From NCBI GenBank assembly GCA_025055235.1, contig JANWYN010000062.1:1-44036 (forward strand): a DNA stretch of 44,036 nucleotides, read 5' to 3'. The stretch comes from Candidatus Roseilinea sp. (GTDB lineage: Bacteria > Chloroflexota > Anaerolineae > J036 > Brachytrichaceae). Position 1 is the stretch's first letter, and every line of letters begins with the position of its first letter. The notes below the pieces were generated by a model. That model ran no database searches. It was not told the origin of the DNA and worked only from the letters and a program-made list of their open reading frames with translations. Positions 7,975 through 17,333 of the stretch are shown here, in pieces. The position numbers were made by a program, and so were the translations under genes.

Positions 7975-8072
7975 GGGTGAGAGGAATGTTGGGGGTGTGA
8001 TTGGTGTCGGGAGGTGTCGGGGGTGTTGGGGGTGTCATTGGTGTCGAGAGTGTCGGAGGTGTCGGAATGGTG
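7975..8072. repeat. Tandem array with about 9-bp period (GGTGTCGGG type)
   Basis: Roughly nine units related to GGTGTCGGG fill the gap between the stop of the enolase-superfamily gene (8078) and the obgE start. Because 9 is a multiple of 3 the array stays open in frame and mimics an N-terminal extension of ObgE rich in TPP and DT. Confidence 0.8.
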
Positions 8073-8077
8073 GCGCG

Positions 8078-9202
8078 TCACGGCGTGCCGCGGTCGCAGC
8101 GCCAGCGTTCGATCGCGCTCCAGTCTATCGTCACGCCGAGGCCGGGCGCGTCGGAGAGCGTGACCTGCGCAGGCCGGCCGGCGTCGGGGACAACCGGCGC
8201 CGGCAGGATGAAATCGCGACGCTCCGGCGTCCACCCCGGCGGGTCGAAGGGAAACTCGATGAAGGGCGCCGTGCTCACCGCGGCGCAGACGTGCAAATTG
8301 GCCAGCAGCACCAGCCCGTCGCCCCATGTGTGCGGCGAGTAGATGCGGCCGCGCGCCTGCACCTCGTGGGCGAGCTGGCGCGCGCGCAGCACGCCGGTGC
8401 TCCAGACGACATCGGCTTGATACACGTCGAGCGAATCGTGATGCAGATATTCGCGCTGCTCGCTGAAGTCGCGGTTGCCCTCACCGCCGGCGATGCGCAC
8501 CTTCGCCTGCCGGCGCAGCTCGGCCAGCCCGCGATAGTCGCGCCGGTCGAGCGGCTCCTCTAGCCAATAGACGCCCAGCTCGGCGAGCGCATCGGCCACC
8601 CACAGCGCAGTCTTGAAATCCCACGGCGGCCCGACATCCCAGGGCATGCGCCAACCCTGGTTCGCGTCCACCAGAATGTGCATGTCATCGCCAACCGCAT
8701 CGCGCACCGCGCGCACGACGGCCAGATCGTCTTCCAGGCGAGGCGCATGGAAGCGCAGCTTGAGCGCCGGGAAGCCCAGCGCCTTCAGCCGGCGGGCGCT
8801 CTCGGCGCGCGCATCGGCCGGCCGGCGCTCGCCGCAACTGGCGTAGAGCGGCACGGTGCGCTGCCGGCCGCCGAGCAGCTTCCACAGCGGCAGGCCGCTG
8901 ATCTTGCCCATCAAATCCCACAACGCGACCTCCAGCGGCCACATCCGGCCGTACATGAACTGCAGATTGTCGAGGATTTGGACATGGCGCTCGATGTCGA
9001 ACGGATCGTGGCCGATGAACAGCTCCTCGTGGCCGGCGAAGCCCAACATAGCGTCGCCGCTGCCGACGCCCTCGTAATCGCCCGCACACACGCGCACCAA
9101 CGTGACGGTGTGGTTGGTGCGCGGCCGCGGGTCCCACGCGGCATGAAAGGGCGGATCGAGCGGCAAGCGATAGTGGCGAATCTCGATAGCGTCTATTTGC
9201 AT
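8078..9202 (-). CDS. Enolase-superfamily sugar-acid dehydratase/racemase
   Basis: A 374-residue member of the mandelate racemase / muconate lactonizing subgroup. The capping domain is residues 1-115 and the barrel follows. Metal ligands are visible as Asp179 (LVDANQGW), Glu215 (WLEEPLDR) and Glu241 (AGGEGN). Candidate acid/base residues are Lys148 with Arg150 (ALKLRFH) and His291 (YSPHTWGD). Known relatives dehydrate aldonic acids such as rhamnonate, fuconate or mannonate, or racemise acids; the substrate here is not readable. A sugar-acid role suits the rhamnose and arabinose genes elsewhere in the window. The gene lies upstream of obgE in the same direction and is divergent from nadD. Confidence 0.85.
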   Translation of the reverse strand: MQIDAIEIRHYRLPLDPPFHAAWDPRPRTNHTVTLVRVCAGDYEGVGSGDAMLGFAGHEELFIGHDPFDIERHVQILDNLQFMYGRMWPLEVALWDLMGKISGLPLWKLLGGRQRTVPLYASCGERRPADARAESARRLKALGFPALKLRFHAPRLEDDLAVVRAVRDAVGDDMHILVDANQGWRMPWDVGPPWDFKTALWVADALAELGVYWLEEPLDRRDYRGLAELRRQAKVRIAGGEGNRDFSEQREYLHHDSLDVYQADVVWSTGVLRARQLAHEVQARGRIYSPHTWGDGLVLLANLHVCAAVSTAPFIEFPFDPPGWTPERRDFILPAPVVPDAGRPAQVTLSDAPGLGVTIDWSAIERWRCDRGTP

Positions 9203-9309
9203 GGCAAGCGAATACCGGTCAGACCGTTCAGAGCGGTCCGACGATCAATTCCACGGCGTGCTCGACGAAAGGCTGCGCCGCACCTAGAATCCAATCCTCA
9301 CAACGCACC

Positions 9310-9906
9310 ATGAACATCGGCATCTTCGGCGGGACGTTCGACCCGCCGCACATCGGCCACCTGGTCATCGCCGACCAGGCGCTGACGCAGCTCAAACTCG
9401 ACGAAGTGTGGTTCATGCCGGTCGGCCAACCACCGCACAAGGCCGGCAACGCCATCAGCAGCGTGCACCATCGCGTGCGGATGGTGCAGCTCGCCATCAG
9501 CGATCACCCGGCCTTCCGGCTGTCGCTGATTGACGTGGAGCGCCCTGCGCCGCACTACTCCAGCACCGCGCTGGAGTTGCTGGAGGCGCGGCATCCACAG
9601 CACGACTGGTGCTTTATCATGGGCGCCGACTCGCTGGAAGACCTGCCGCATTGGCACAACCCGCGCCGGCTGATCGAGCTGGCGACGCTGGCGGTGGCCG
9701 GCCGGCCGGGCGCGCGCCCCGACCTGAACGAGATCGAGCACGACGTGCCGGGAATCAGCAGCCGCGTGCGCTGGGTGAACGCGCCGCTGGTGGACATCTC
9801 GTCCAGCGAACTGCGCCGGATGGCGCGCCAGAACGCCTCGCTGCGCTATCTCGTCCCCTACCCCGTCGAGGTGTACATCAAGACCGAGCGGCTGTATCGC
9901 GCCTGA
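9310..9906 (+). CDS. nadD: Nicotinate-nucleotide adenylyltransferase
   Basis: A 198-residue enzyme that adenylates nicotinate mononucleotide to deamido-NAD in NAD synthesis. The nucleotidyltransferase signature GGTFDPPHIGH is at residues 7-17 and the second motif ISSSELRR near residue 160. FIMGADSLEDLPHW is typical of NadD. Length is that of the family. The stop TGA (9904-9906) abuts the stop of the convergent rhaB with no spacer. No neighbouring NAD gene is present. Confidence 0.95.
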   Translation: MNIGIFGGTFDPPHIGHLVIADQALTQLKLDEVWFMPVGQPPHKAGNAISSVHHRVRMVQLAISDHPAFRLSLIDVERPAPHYSSTALELLEARHPQHDWCFIMGADSLEDLPHWHNPRRLIELATLAVAGRPGARPDLNEIEHDVPGISSRVRWVNAPLVDISSSELRRMARQNASLRYLVPYPVEVYIKTERLYRA

Positions 9907-11397
9907 CTACGCCCGGCACAGCATCGCCTCGAAGCGCGCATAGGCGTCGTCCCAGCGCGCCACTGCGCGCGGTTCATACGTGACGAGCGGGAAGGAACGC
10001 CGGATGACCTGGCGCGCGTCGTCCATGGAAGCCAGCTCGCCGAACGTCACCATCTGCACCAGCAGGTTGCCGATCGCCGTCGCCTCGACCGGGCCGGCCA
10101 TCACCGGCACGCCGCATGCGTCGGCGGTGAACTGGCACAGCAGCGCGTTCTGCGCGCCGCCGCCGACGACGTGGATCACCTCGACCGAGTAGCCGAGCAA
10201 CGCCTGCAACTGGTTGAGCGTGTAGCGATACTTGAGCGCCAGGCTTTCCAGGATGCAGCGCACCATCGCGCCGCGCCCATCGGGGACGGGCTGGCCGGTG
10301 CGGCGGCAGTAATCGGCAATCGCCGCCGGCATGTCGTCGGGGTGCAGGAAGGTCGCGTCGTCGGGATCCACCAGCGGGCCCAGCGCCGGCGCTTGCTCGG
10401 CCATGGCGAACAGCTCGCTATACGGGATCAGGTCGCCCGCCGGCGACGCCCACTTGCGCCGGCATTCCTGCACCAGCCACATGCCCATGATGTTCTTCAA
10501 CAGGCGGAACGTGCCGCCCACGCCACCCTCGTTGGTGAAGTTGAACTGCAGCGCCTGCGGCGTGATCACCGGCCGCGGCACCACCGCACCCAGCAACGAC
10601 CACGTGCCCGAGCTGATGTAGGCGTAGCGCTCGGCAGACGCAGGCACGCCGGCGACCGCCGAGCCGGTGTCGTGCGTGGCCGGCGCGATGACGCGCGTTG
10701 CTTCGAGGCCGCCTGTGTCGAGCGCGCGAACGAGCGCCGGCGAGAGCGGCCCGAGGTCGGTGCCGGGTTGGATCACCGCCGGGAGGAAGTGCGTCGGGAT
10801 GCCCAACGACGCCAGCAGGTCGCGCGCCCAATCGCCGGCGCGCGGGTCGTAGCATTGCGTTGTCGTCGCGTTGCTGAACTCGCACGCTTTGTAGCCGGAT
10901 AGCCAGAAGTGCAGCAGGTCGGGCATCATCAGGAAGGTGCGGGCGATCTCCAGCGCGGGCGCGCCGGCGCGCGCCATCGCCAGCAACTGGTAAAGCGTGT
11001 TGATCTGCATGAACTGGATGCCGGTGGACTCGAAGATGCGCTCGCGCCCGACGCACGCGCAAGCCTCCCCCACCATGCCGTCGGTGCGCGCGTCGCGGTA
11101 ATGATGCGGGTTGCCGACCAGTTCGTCGCGCGCGTCGAGCAGCGCGAAATCCACGCCCCAGGTGTCCACGCCGGCGCCGGCGATGGTGCCGCATTGCGCG
11201 GCGGCCTTACGCAGGCCGGCCTGTATTTCATCCCACAGCGCGAGCGGATTCCAATACAAGTGCGGGCCGACGCGAACCGGCTTGTTGGGGAAGCGATGCA
11301 CCTCGCTCAGCCGCAGCGCGCTGCCGTCGAACGCGCCGGCGATGGCGCGGCCGCTCTCCGCGCCGATGTCGAATGCCAGGAAGCTGCGTGACGTCAT
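9907..11397 (-). CDS. rhaB: L-rhamnulokinase (FGGY family)
   Basis: A 496-residue sugar kinase that phosphorylates L-rhamnulose, the second step of rhamnose catabolism. The N-terminal ATPase fold starts FLAFDIGAESGRAIAG, followed by GVDTWGVDFALLD and the FGGY C-terminal lobe (GTWSLLGAV, EVIHVVGGGAQN). The GAESGR and WGVDF wording is characteristic of RhaB rather than of xylulokinase. I used the ATG at 11397 (MTSRSFLAFD); an upstream in-frame extension runs through intergenic repeats and is rejected. No rhaA or rhaD lies beside it. A GH78 rhamnosidase about 25 kb away supplies a plausible source of rhamnose. Confidence 0.92.
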   Translation of the reverse strand: MTSRSFLAFDIGAESGRAIAGAFDGSALRLSEVHRFPNKPVRVGPHLYWNPLALWDEIQAGLRKAAAQCGTIAGAGVDTWGVDFALLDARDELVGNPHHYRDARTDGMVGEACACVGRERIFESTGIQFMQINTLYQLLAMARAGAPALEIARTFLMMPDLLHFWLSGYKACEFSNATTTQCYDPRAGDWARDLLASLGIPTHFLPAVIQPGTDLGPLSPALVRALDTGGLEATRVIAPATHDTGSAVAGVPASAERYAYISSGTWSLLGAVVPRPVITPQALQFNFTNEGGVGGTFRLLKNIMGMWLVQECRRKWASPAGDLIPYSELFAMAEQAPALGPLVDPDDATFLHPDDMPAAIADYCRRTGQPVPDGRGAMVRCILESLALKYRYTLNQLQALLGYSVEVIHVVGGGAQNALLCQFTADACGVPVMAGPVEATAIGNLLVQMVTFGELASMDDARQVIRRSFPLVTYEPRAVARWDDAYARFEAMLCRA

Positions 11398-11711
11398 GCC
11401 GCGCAGTGTAGAGGCGAAGCGGGCGAAGGGCAAACACATTTCCACGGTAGCCGCGGGTACACAACATTTTTGGTAGCCGCGGGCTTCAGCCCGCGCCGAT
11501 TGCGCGTGGGTGCATTCGCTGGCAAGCGTCATCGGCGCGGAACGGCGTCCGCGCCCTACCGCGCAACGTTTTTGTCCCTGTACGCGAATGCGCATTCTTG
11601 CGCACCCTGAAGGGTGCGGCTACGGGCTCAGCGCACCCTGAAAGGCGGGGCTACCATCGGCAGCCATGGGGGCCGCCGATGCTTGATCATCGAACGCTCA
11701 TCCCGGCTCTC
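11398..11711. repeat. Intergenic region with clustered GC-rich hairpin repeats
   Basis: This gap holds no convincing gene. It contains several small palindromes: GGTAGCCGCGGG at about 11450, GCGGGCTTCAGCCCGC near 11478-11494, GGCGCGGAACGGCGTCCGCGCC-like dyad near 11534, GCACCCTGAAGGGTGC at 11601-11616 and a decayed second copy at about 11634. A relative of the GGTAGCYGC...CTTCA type lies inverted near 19981-20010. They look like dispersed extragenic repeats. Confidence 0.65.
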
Positions 11712-11717
11712 TATAAT
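11712..11717 (+). promoter_or_regulatory. Consensus -10 box just upstream of moxR start
   Basis: TATAAT at 11712-11717 ends six bases before the ATG at 11724. If used, transcription would start at or next to the start codon and the messenger would be leaderless. No good -35 box is seen at 17 bp spacing. Confidence 0.5.
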
Positions 11718-11723
11718 GCTTAC

Positions 11724-12713
<990 letters not shown>

Positions 12714-12718
12714 ACGCA

Positions 12719-13843
12719 ATGCAGACGCCGATCCCGATCTCGCTCTATGACCTCACCCGCGAGCAACTGATCCGCCAGCTCGCCGAGTGGGGCGAGCCGG
12801 CCTTCCGCGCCCGGCAGATCTGGCATTGGCTCTACCAGCGGCTGGCCGGCAGCATAGACGAGATGACCGACCTACCTCGCTCACTGCGCGACCGGCTACA
12901 GCAGGCCTACGCGCTGAGCCGCATGACGGTCATGGCCGAACAGCATTCGTCCGACGGCTGGACGCGCAAATGGCTGTTCCGGCTGGCCGACGGCAGCGAG
13001 ATCGAGACGGTGCTGATGGAGTACGACGGCCTGCGCCGCACGGCGTGCGTGTCGTCGCAGGCCGGCTGCGCTATGGGCTGCAGCTTCTGCGCGACCGGCC
13101 AGATGGGCTTCTTGCGCAATCTGCGCTCGGGCGAGATCGTCGAACAGGCCGTGTGGGTGGCGCGTGCGCTGCGTGCGAAGGCAAACGGCCACGAACGCCT
13201 GAGCAACCTGGTGCTGATGGGCATGGGCGAGCCGTTCGCGAACTACAACAACGTGATGGAAGCGGTGCACCGGCTGATGACGCCGGAGAGCGCGGGCGGC
13301 TTTGGCCTGGGCGCGCGCAAGATCACCATCTCCACCGTCGGCATCGTGCCGGGCATCCGGCGCTTCGCCGAGGAAGCAGCCCAGATCAACTTAGCCGTGT
13401 CGCTGCACGCAGCCACCGACGCCTTGCGCGACCAGTTGGTGCCGATCAACCGGCGCTACCCGCTGCACGAGCTGGTGGCAGCCACGCGCGACTACCTGCG
13501 CAAAACCAACCGGCGGGTAAGCTATGAATGGGCGCTAATTGACGGCGTCAACGACACGGTCGAGCAGGCCAAGGCGCTGGTCGAGCTGGTGCGCGAGACC
13601 AACGCCAAGGCCGGCGTCAACCTGGTGCACGTGAACATGATTCCGCTCAACCCCACCGGCGGCTATGCCGGCCATGCCTCGCGCCGCGCGCACATCCAGC
13701 AATTCCGCGACGTGCTGACCCGCGCGGGCATCCCCAACACGCTGCGCGTCCGGCGCGGGATTGACATCAGCGCCGGCTGCGGCCAGTTGAAAGCAGAGAA
13801 GATGCCCGCTCGGGCTGCGCCGGAAAAACAAGCGAGCGGATGA
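12719..13843 (+). CDS. rlmN: 23S rRNA (A2503-C2) / tRNA A37 methyltransferase RlmN
   Basis: A 374-residue radical-SAM enzyme that methylates C2 of A2503 in 23S rRNA and A37 in some tRNAs. The 4Fe-4S cluster cysteines are Cys117, Cys121 and Cys124 (GCAMGCSFC). The methyl-carrying cysteine is Cys354 in ISAGCGQL. MGMGEPFANYNNV is the conserved SAM-site segment. It is complete and starts five bases after the moxR stop. A hairpin overlaps its stop codon. Confidence 0.96.
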   Translation: MQTPIPISLYDLTREQLIRQLAEWGEPAFRARQIWHWLYQRLAGSIDEMTDLPRSLRDRLQQAYALSRMTVMAEQHSSDGWTRKWLFRLADGSEIETVLMEYDGLRRTACVSSQAGCAMGCSFCATGQMGFLRNLRSGEIVEQAVWVARALRAKANGHERLSNLVLMGMGEPFANYNNVMEAVHRLMTPESAGGFGLGARKITISTVGIVPGIRRFAEEAAQINLAVSLHAATDALRDQLVPINRRYPLHELVAATRDYLRKTNRRVSYEWALIDGVNDTVEQAKALVELVRETNAKAGVNLVHVNMIPLNPTGGYAGHASRRAHIQQFRDVLTRAGIPNTLRVRRGIDISAGCGQLKAEKMPARAAPEKQASG

Positions 13844-13861
13844 GCCGTCCTCACCCGCTCG
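13833..13861. terminator. Hairpin between convergent rlmN and rpmB
   Basis: Arms 13833-13844 and 13850-13861 (CGAGCGGATGAG against CTCACCCGCTCG) pair at 11 of 12 positions around a five-base loop. The structure overlaps the rlmN stop and is followed by the AT-rich stretch TATAGCATTATATG. It could end transcription in both directions between the convergent genes, although there is no strong T run. Confidence 0.55.
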
Positions 13862-13883
13862 TATAGCATTATATGTCAAGTCG

Positions 13884-14072
13884 TTACTTGCCCTTCGTCT
13901 TGGCCAGCGTGCGCAGGGCCTTGGTGGAGACCATCACCGTCTGCATGCGGCCGTCAATCATCATGCGGCGGCGCTGCAGGTTCGGCTTCCACGACCGGTT
14001 GGTCAGCTTGAACGAGAACGAGCGCGAATGGCCGAAGCTCGTCTTCTTGCCCGTAATTGCACATTTCGCCAT
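13884..14072 (-). CDS. rpmB: 50S ribosomal protein L28
   Basis: A 62-residue basic protein starting MAKCAITGKKTSFGHS, with the L28 features NRSWKPNLQ and VSTKALRTLAK. I chose the ATG at 14072; the reading frame also has a TTG three codons upstream. A candidate ribosome site AGGAG lies 11 bases before the ATG. It is divergent from the Asp23-like gene, an arrangement often kept next to the FakA and DegV genes in Gram-positive-like bacteria. Confidence 0.95.
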   Translation of the reverse strand: MAKCAITGKKTSFGHSRSFSFKLTNRSWKPNLQRRRMMIDGRMQTVMVSTKALRTLAKTKGK

Positions 14073-14143
14073 GGCGTCCAATGCTCCTGTTTACTCTTGA
14101 TCTTTGCTCAAAAACTGTCTAACATCGGAGGCGCGATTTTACC

Positions 14144-14554
14144 ATGCAGACGCTTACGCAGGCTACCGCGCTCGATGGGGCGCAGCGAAACGAAGGGACG
14201 CTACCGGTTGGCGGCCAGGTCGTCATCTCGCCGCGGGTGGTGTTCACGCTGGCGCGCAACGCCGCGCTCAGCACCTACGGCGTGGTCGGCATCGCGTCGC
14301 GCTTCACCGGCTTCGATTGCACGCATACCGATCCACGGCGCGGCCTGGAGATTCAGATCACAGATAACCCGCAGACCGGCAACAAGCACGTCACGGTGAC
14401 CATCCACATCATCGCCGAGTATGGCGTGCGCATTCAGGCCGTGACGAGCAGCCTGCAACACCAAATCCGCTACAGCATCGAGCGCAGCACCGGCTACGTC
14501 GTGGACGCAGTCAACGTCCACGTCACCGGCCTGCGCGTGACCAACGAGGATTGA
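14144..14554 (+). CDS. Asp23/Gls24 (YloU-like) family protein
   Basis: A 136-residue protein of the Asp23/Gls24 (DUF322) family. The visible family core is GQVVISPRVVFTLARNAAL followed by alternating strands and the helix VRIQAVTSSLQHQIRYSIE. Family members are often envelope-stress or membrane-associated proteins of unknown biochemical activity. GGAGG lies 12 bases before the ATG. It precedes the FakA-like gene by 77 bases, and the order L28, Asp23/YloU, YloV matches the Firmicutes arrangement. Confidence 0.85.
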   Translation: MQTLTQATALDGAQRNEGTLPVGGQVVISPRVVFTLARNAALSTYGVVGIASRFTGFDCTHTDPRRGLEIQITDNPQTGNKHVTVTIHIIAEYGVRIQAVTSSLQHQIRYSIERSTGYVVDAVNVHVTGLRVTNED

Positions 14555-14631
14555 ACCCGACCCGCGCGAGACGGTGCACAGCTTGCAGCGGCGGGAAGAC
14601 ACACCGAACTTTCTAGGAAGAGCGCTGAACG

Positions 14632-16341
14632 ATGGGTGACGAAGGCACACAGACGCAAGTGGAACTGGGACGACCGCTCGATTCGCCCGAGGCCAGACCG
14701 CAGCGTGCCCGATTGACAATGGACGGCAGACGACTGAAAGAACTGGTGAAGGCCGGCTACGACTGGCTGCGACAACAAGAGGAGGTCGTCAACGGCTACA
14801 ACGTGTATCCCGTGCCCGACGGCGACACCGGCACGAACATGATGCACACCATGCGCTCGGCATGGGAGGCCATCGCCGGCATGAATGAGTCGAACGTCGG
14901 CCTGGTGGCCAAGGCGGTTTCGAACGGCGCGCTGCGCGGATCGCGCGGCAACTCCGGCATCATCCTGTCGCAACTCTGGCGCGGCTTCGCGCGGTCGCTG
15001 GATCGCAAAGAGATCTGCGACGCCCAGGACTTGGTGGCCGCCATGCACGAAGCGGCCAAGACGGCTTACGCCGGCGTCAGCACGCCCGTGGAAGGCACGA
15101 TTCTGACCGTGGCGCGCGAGACCGCCGAGGCGGTCGAAGCGGCGGCGCGCCATACGCACGACCTGCGCCGGCTGCTGGAGGTCGCCAAGAACGCCTCATA
15201 CGAATCGGTGCAGCGCACCCCCAACCTGCTCAAGATCCTCAAAGAGGCCGGCGTGATTGACTCCGGCGGCTATGGCCTGTTCATCATCCTGGAGGGCATG
15301 TGGCGCTTGGTCAACGGCCTGCCGGTGGAAGACGCTTCACGCGCTACCAGCAGCGTCCGGCTGAGCGGCGAAGCCGGCCTGCAGCACGAAGGCGGCTGGG
15401 GCTACGACGTGCAATACCTGATCTACGCGCGCAGCGGCCAGACGCTGGACGTGGCGAAGATTCGTGCCGACATCGAAGCGATGGGTGAATGCCCGCTGGT
15501 GATGGGCGACGAGAGCATCGTCAAAGTGCACGTGCACGTGCCGGACCCCGGCGTGGCCATCAGCTACGGCGCGCGGCTCGGCTCGTTGCGCGACGTGGTG
15601 GTCGAGGACATGCAGGCGCAGTCCGAAGCGTTCACCGCGCATGCTGCGCCGCCGGCGCGCAAGGCTGAAGAAAGCCTGCCGGTCGTCGAAACGGCTGTGA
15701 TCGCCGTCGCATCGGGCGACGGCCTGGCGCGCGCGTTTAAGGAGATCGGCGTGCGCGTCGTGGTCGAGGGTGGGCAAACGATGAACCCGAGCGTGGAAGA
15801 TTTCCTGAATGCAATCGCGAAGGCCAACGCGCGCAGCGTCATCCTGCTGCCCAACAACGGCAACATCGTGATGACCGCGCAACAGGCAGCGGAGATCAGC
15901 GAGACGCCGGCGCATGTGGTGGCGACGCGCACGCTGGCCCAGGGTATCGCCGCGGCCATCGCCTTCAACCCCAACACCGGCGCAGAAGAGAACGCCGCAG
16001 TCATGCGCGAGGCCGCGCAGCACGTGACGACCGGCGAGATCACCGTCTCGACACGCGATGCCACCATCAACGGCGTGAGCGTGCGCGCCGGTCAAATCAT
16101 CGGCTTGATTGACGACAAGCTCGCCGTGGCCGACGACGGCATCGCCTCCACGCTGCTGGCGCTACTCGAGAAGGCGAACGCCGGCGAGCGCGAGCTGATC
16201 ACGCTGTTCTACGGCAATGGGCTGACCGAAGCAGAGGCCGCGCCGATCGCCGAAGCCGTGCGCCGGGCCTACCCATCGCATCAGGTCGAATTGATCGCCG
16301 GAGACCAACCGCACTACTACTTCATCATCGGCATCGAGTGA
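14632..16341 (+). CDS. fakA: DAK-domain fatty-acid kinase subunit (FakA/YloV-like)
   Basis: A 569-residue protein with an N-terminal DhaL-type ATP-binding domain (about residues 30-230), a central region and a C-terminal DegV-independent domain. The Mg-ATP motif NVYPVPDGDTGTNM is intact, as is GALRGSRGNSGIILSQ. FakA phosphorylates fatty acids bound to a FakB (DegV) protein, feeding exogenous acids into phospholipid synthesis; the DegV gene follows four bases later. The ATG at 14632 has AGGAAG about ten bases upstream. A second ATG at 14719 (MDGRRLKEL) would match the usual FakA start, so the first 29 residues may be dispensable. Confidence 0.9.
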   Translation: MGDEGTQTQVELGRPLDSPEARPQRARLTMDGRRLKELVKAGYDWLRQQEEVVNGYNVYPVPDGDTGTNMMHTMRSAWEAIAGMNESNVGLVAKAVSNGALRGSRGNSGIILSQLWRGFARSLDRKEICDAQDLVAAMHEAAKTAYAGVSTPVEGTILTVARETAEAVEAAARHTHDLRRLLEVAKNASYESVQRTPNLLKILKEAGVIDSGGYGLFIILEGMWRLVNGLPVEDASRATSSVRLSGEAGLQHEGGWGYDVQYLIYARSGQTLDVAKIRADIEAMGECPLVMGDESIVKVHVHVPDPGVAISYGARLGSLRDVVVEDMQAQSEAFTAHAAPPARKAEESLPVVETAVIAVASGDGLARAFKEIGVRVVVEGGQTMNPSVEDFLNAIAKANARSVILLPNNGNIVMTAQQAAEISETPAHVVATRTLAQGIAAAIAFNPNTGAEENAAVMREAAQHVTTGEITVSTRDATINGVSVRAGQIIGLIDDKLAVADDGIASTLLALLEKANAGERELITLFYGNGLTEAEAAPIAEAVRRAYPSHQVELIAGDQPHYYFIIGIE

Positions 16342-16344
16342 CGC

Positions 16345-17214
16345 ATGACCCTGAAGCGCACGCCTTTGATCCGCATCGTCACCGATAGCGCTGCGCGCCT
16401 GTCGCCGCATTGGGCCCAAGAGAACGACGTGATTGTGCTCCCTCAGCACATCGTGCTGAACGGGCGCGAGTATCGCGAGGACCTCGATTTGAGCGAAGCC
16501 GACTTGGCCCAGCAGGCAATCCGATCGAAACAACCGTTTACGGTGCGCGCGCCGAGCGTGGAGGATTTCGCCCGCGTGTATGGCGCGCTGGCCGATAAGC
16601 GCGCAGAAGTCATCTCGATCCACGTATCCTCAGCGCTGAGCGAGACGGTGCAGAACGCGCTGAAGGCACGCGAAGCATACCTCGGGCGCTGCAAGATTCA
16701 CATCATAGACTCGCGCAGCATGGCACTGGGGTTGAACGAGCTCGTGCAGGCGGCCGTGAAGCTGGCGAAGCGCGGCGAAACGAGCGAAGGCATCGTCAAA
16801 CAACTGCGCGGCTTGATGCAGCACATCTACGGCATCTTCATCTCGGACGACATGGAGTATCTGGAGCACAGCAAACGCCTGCGGCCGGCGCAGGCCATCC
16901 TCGGCGCGATGCTCGGCATCATCCCCTGCCTGTCTATGGAAGAGGGCGACCTCGTCGCCGTGGAGAAGGTGCGTACATCGGAGCGCGCCATCGAAAAGGT
17001 GATCGAATTCGTGACCGAGTTCGACGATCACGCGCAACTGGCCGTGCTACAGCTCTCACCGCAGCCGAACGATCGCACGCATGCGCTCATCGAAGCGCTT
17101 CAGGCATGCTTCACAAAGGTGAAGGAGATCCCGGTGAAATCGTGCGGCGCAACCGTAGGTCGCATCATCGGGCCGAACGGCATCGGTGTGATGATCTATG
17201 AGGGCAGAATCTGA
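16345..17214 (+). CDS. DegV family fatty-acid-binding protein (FakB-like)
   Basis: A 289-residue DegV protein that should present a fatty acid to FakA. Family motifs are IRIVTDSAARL at the N terminus, the ligand-site segments ISIHVSSALSETVQNA and IDSRSMALGLN, and the closing GPNGIGVMIYEG. It starts four bases after the fakA stop, so translation is probably coupled. The stop codon TGA at 17212-17214 overlaps the first unit of a heptamer array. Confidence 0.92.
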   Translation: MTLKRTPLIRIVTDSAARLSPHWAQENDVIVLPQHIVLNGREYREDLDLSEADLAQQAIRSKQPFTVRAPSVEDFARVYGALADKRAEVISIHVSSALSETVQNALKAREAYLGRCKIHIIDSRSMALGLNELVQAAVKLAKRGETSEGIVKQLRGLMQHIYGIFISDDMEYLEHSKRLRPAQAILGAMLGIIPCLSMEEGDLVAVEKVRTSERAIEKVIEFVTEFDDHAQLAVLQLSPQPNDRTHALIEALQACFTKVKEIPVKSCGATVGRIIGPNGIGVMIYEGRI

Positions 17215-17326
17215 TCTTTGATCTTTCATCTTTGATCTTTGATCTTTCATCTTTGATCTTTCATCTTTCATTTCTTATAAGCTGCACTGCGATGAGAAAT
17301 GAAAGATGAAAGATGAACAATGAAAG
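17213..17326. repeat. Heptamer array (GATCTTT/CATCTTT) with inverted arm
   Basis: Eight heptamers, GATCTTT or CATCTTT, run from 17213 to 17268. After a 21-base core containing CTTATAAGCTGCACTGC the complementary form (GAAAGATG type) appears at 17296-17326. The segments 17255-17274 and 17296-17315 pair at 19 of 20 positions, giving a long stem. The array starts in the degV stop codon and ends a few bases before the next gene. It may work as a terminator, though no T run follows. Confidence 0.85.
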
Positions 17327-17333
17327 ATTCCCT

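Noticed and set aside
5258..8563. Very long plus-strand reading frame (over 1,000 codons) opposite the MFS, obgE and enolase-superfamily genes
   Set aside because: It is antisense to well-conserved proteins. Its translation is Arg/His/Gln-rich without domains and is explained by GC-rich third positions.
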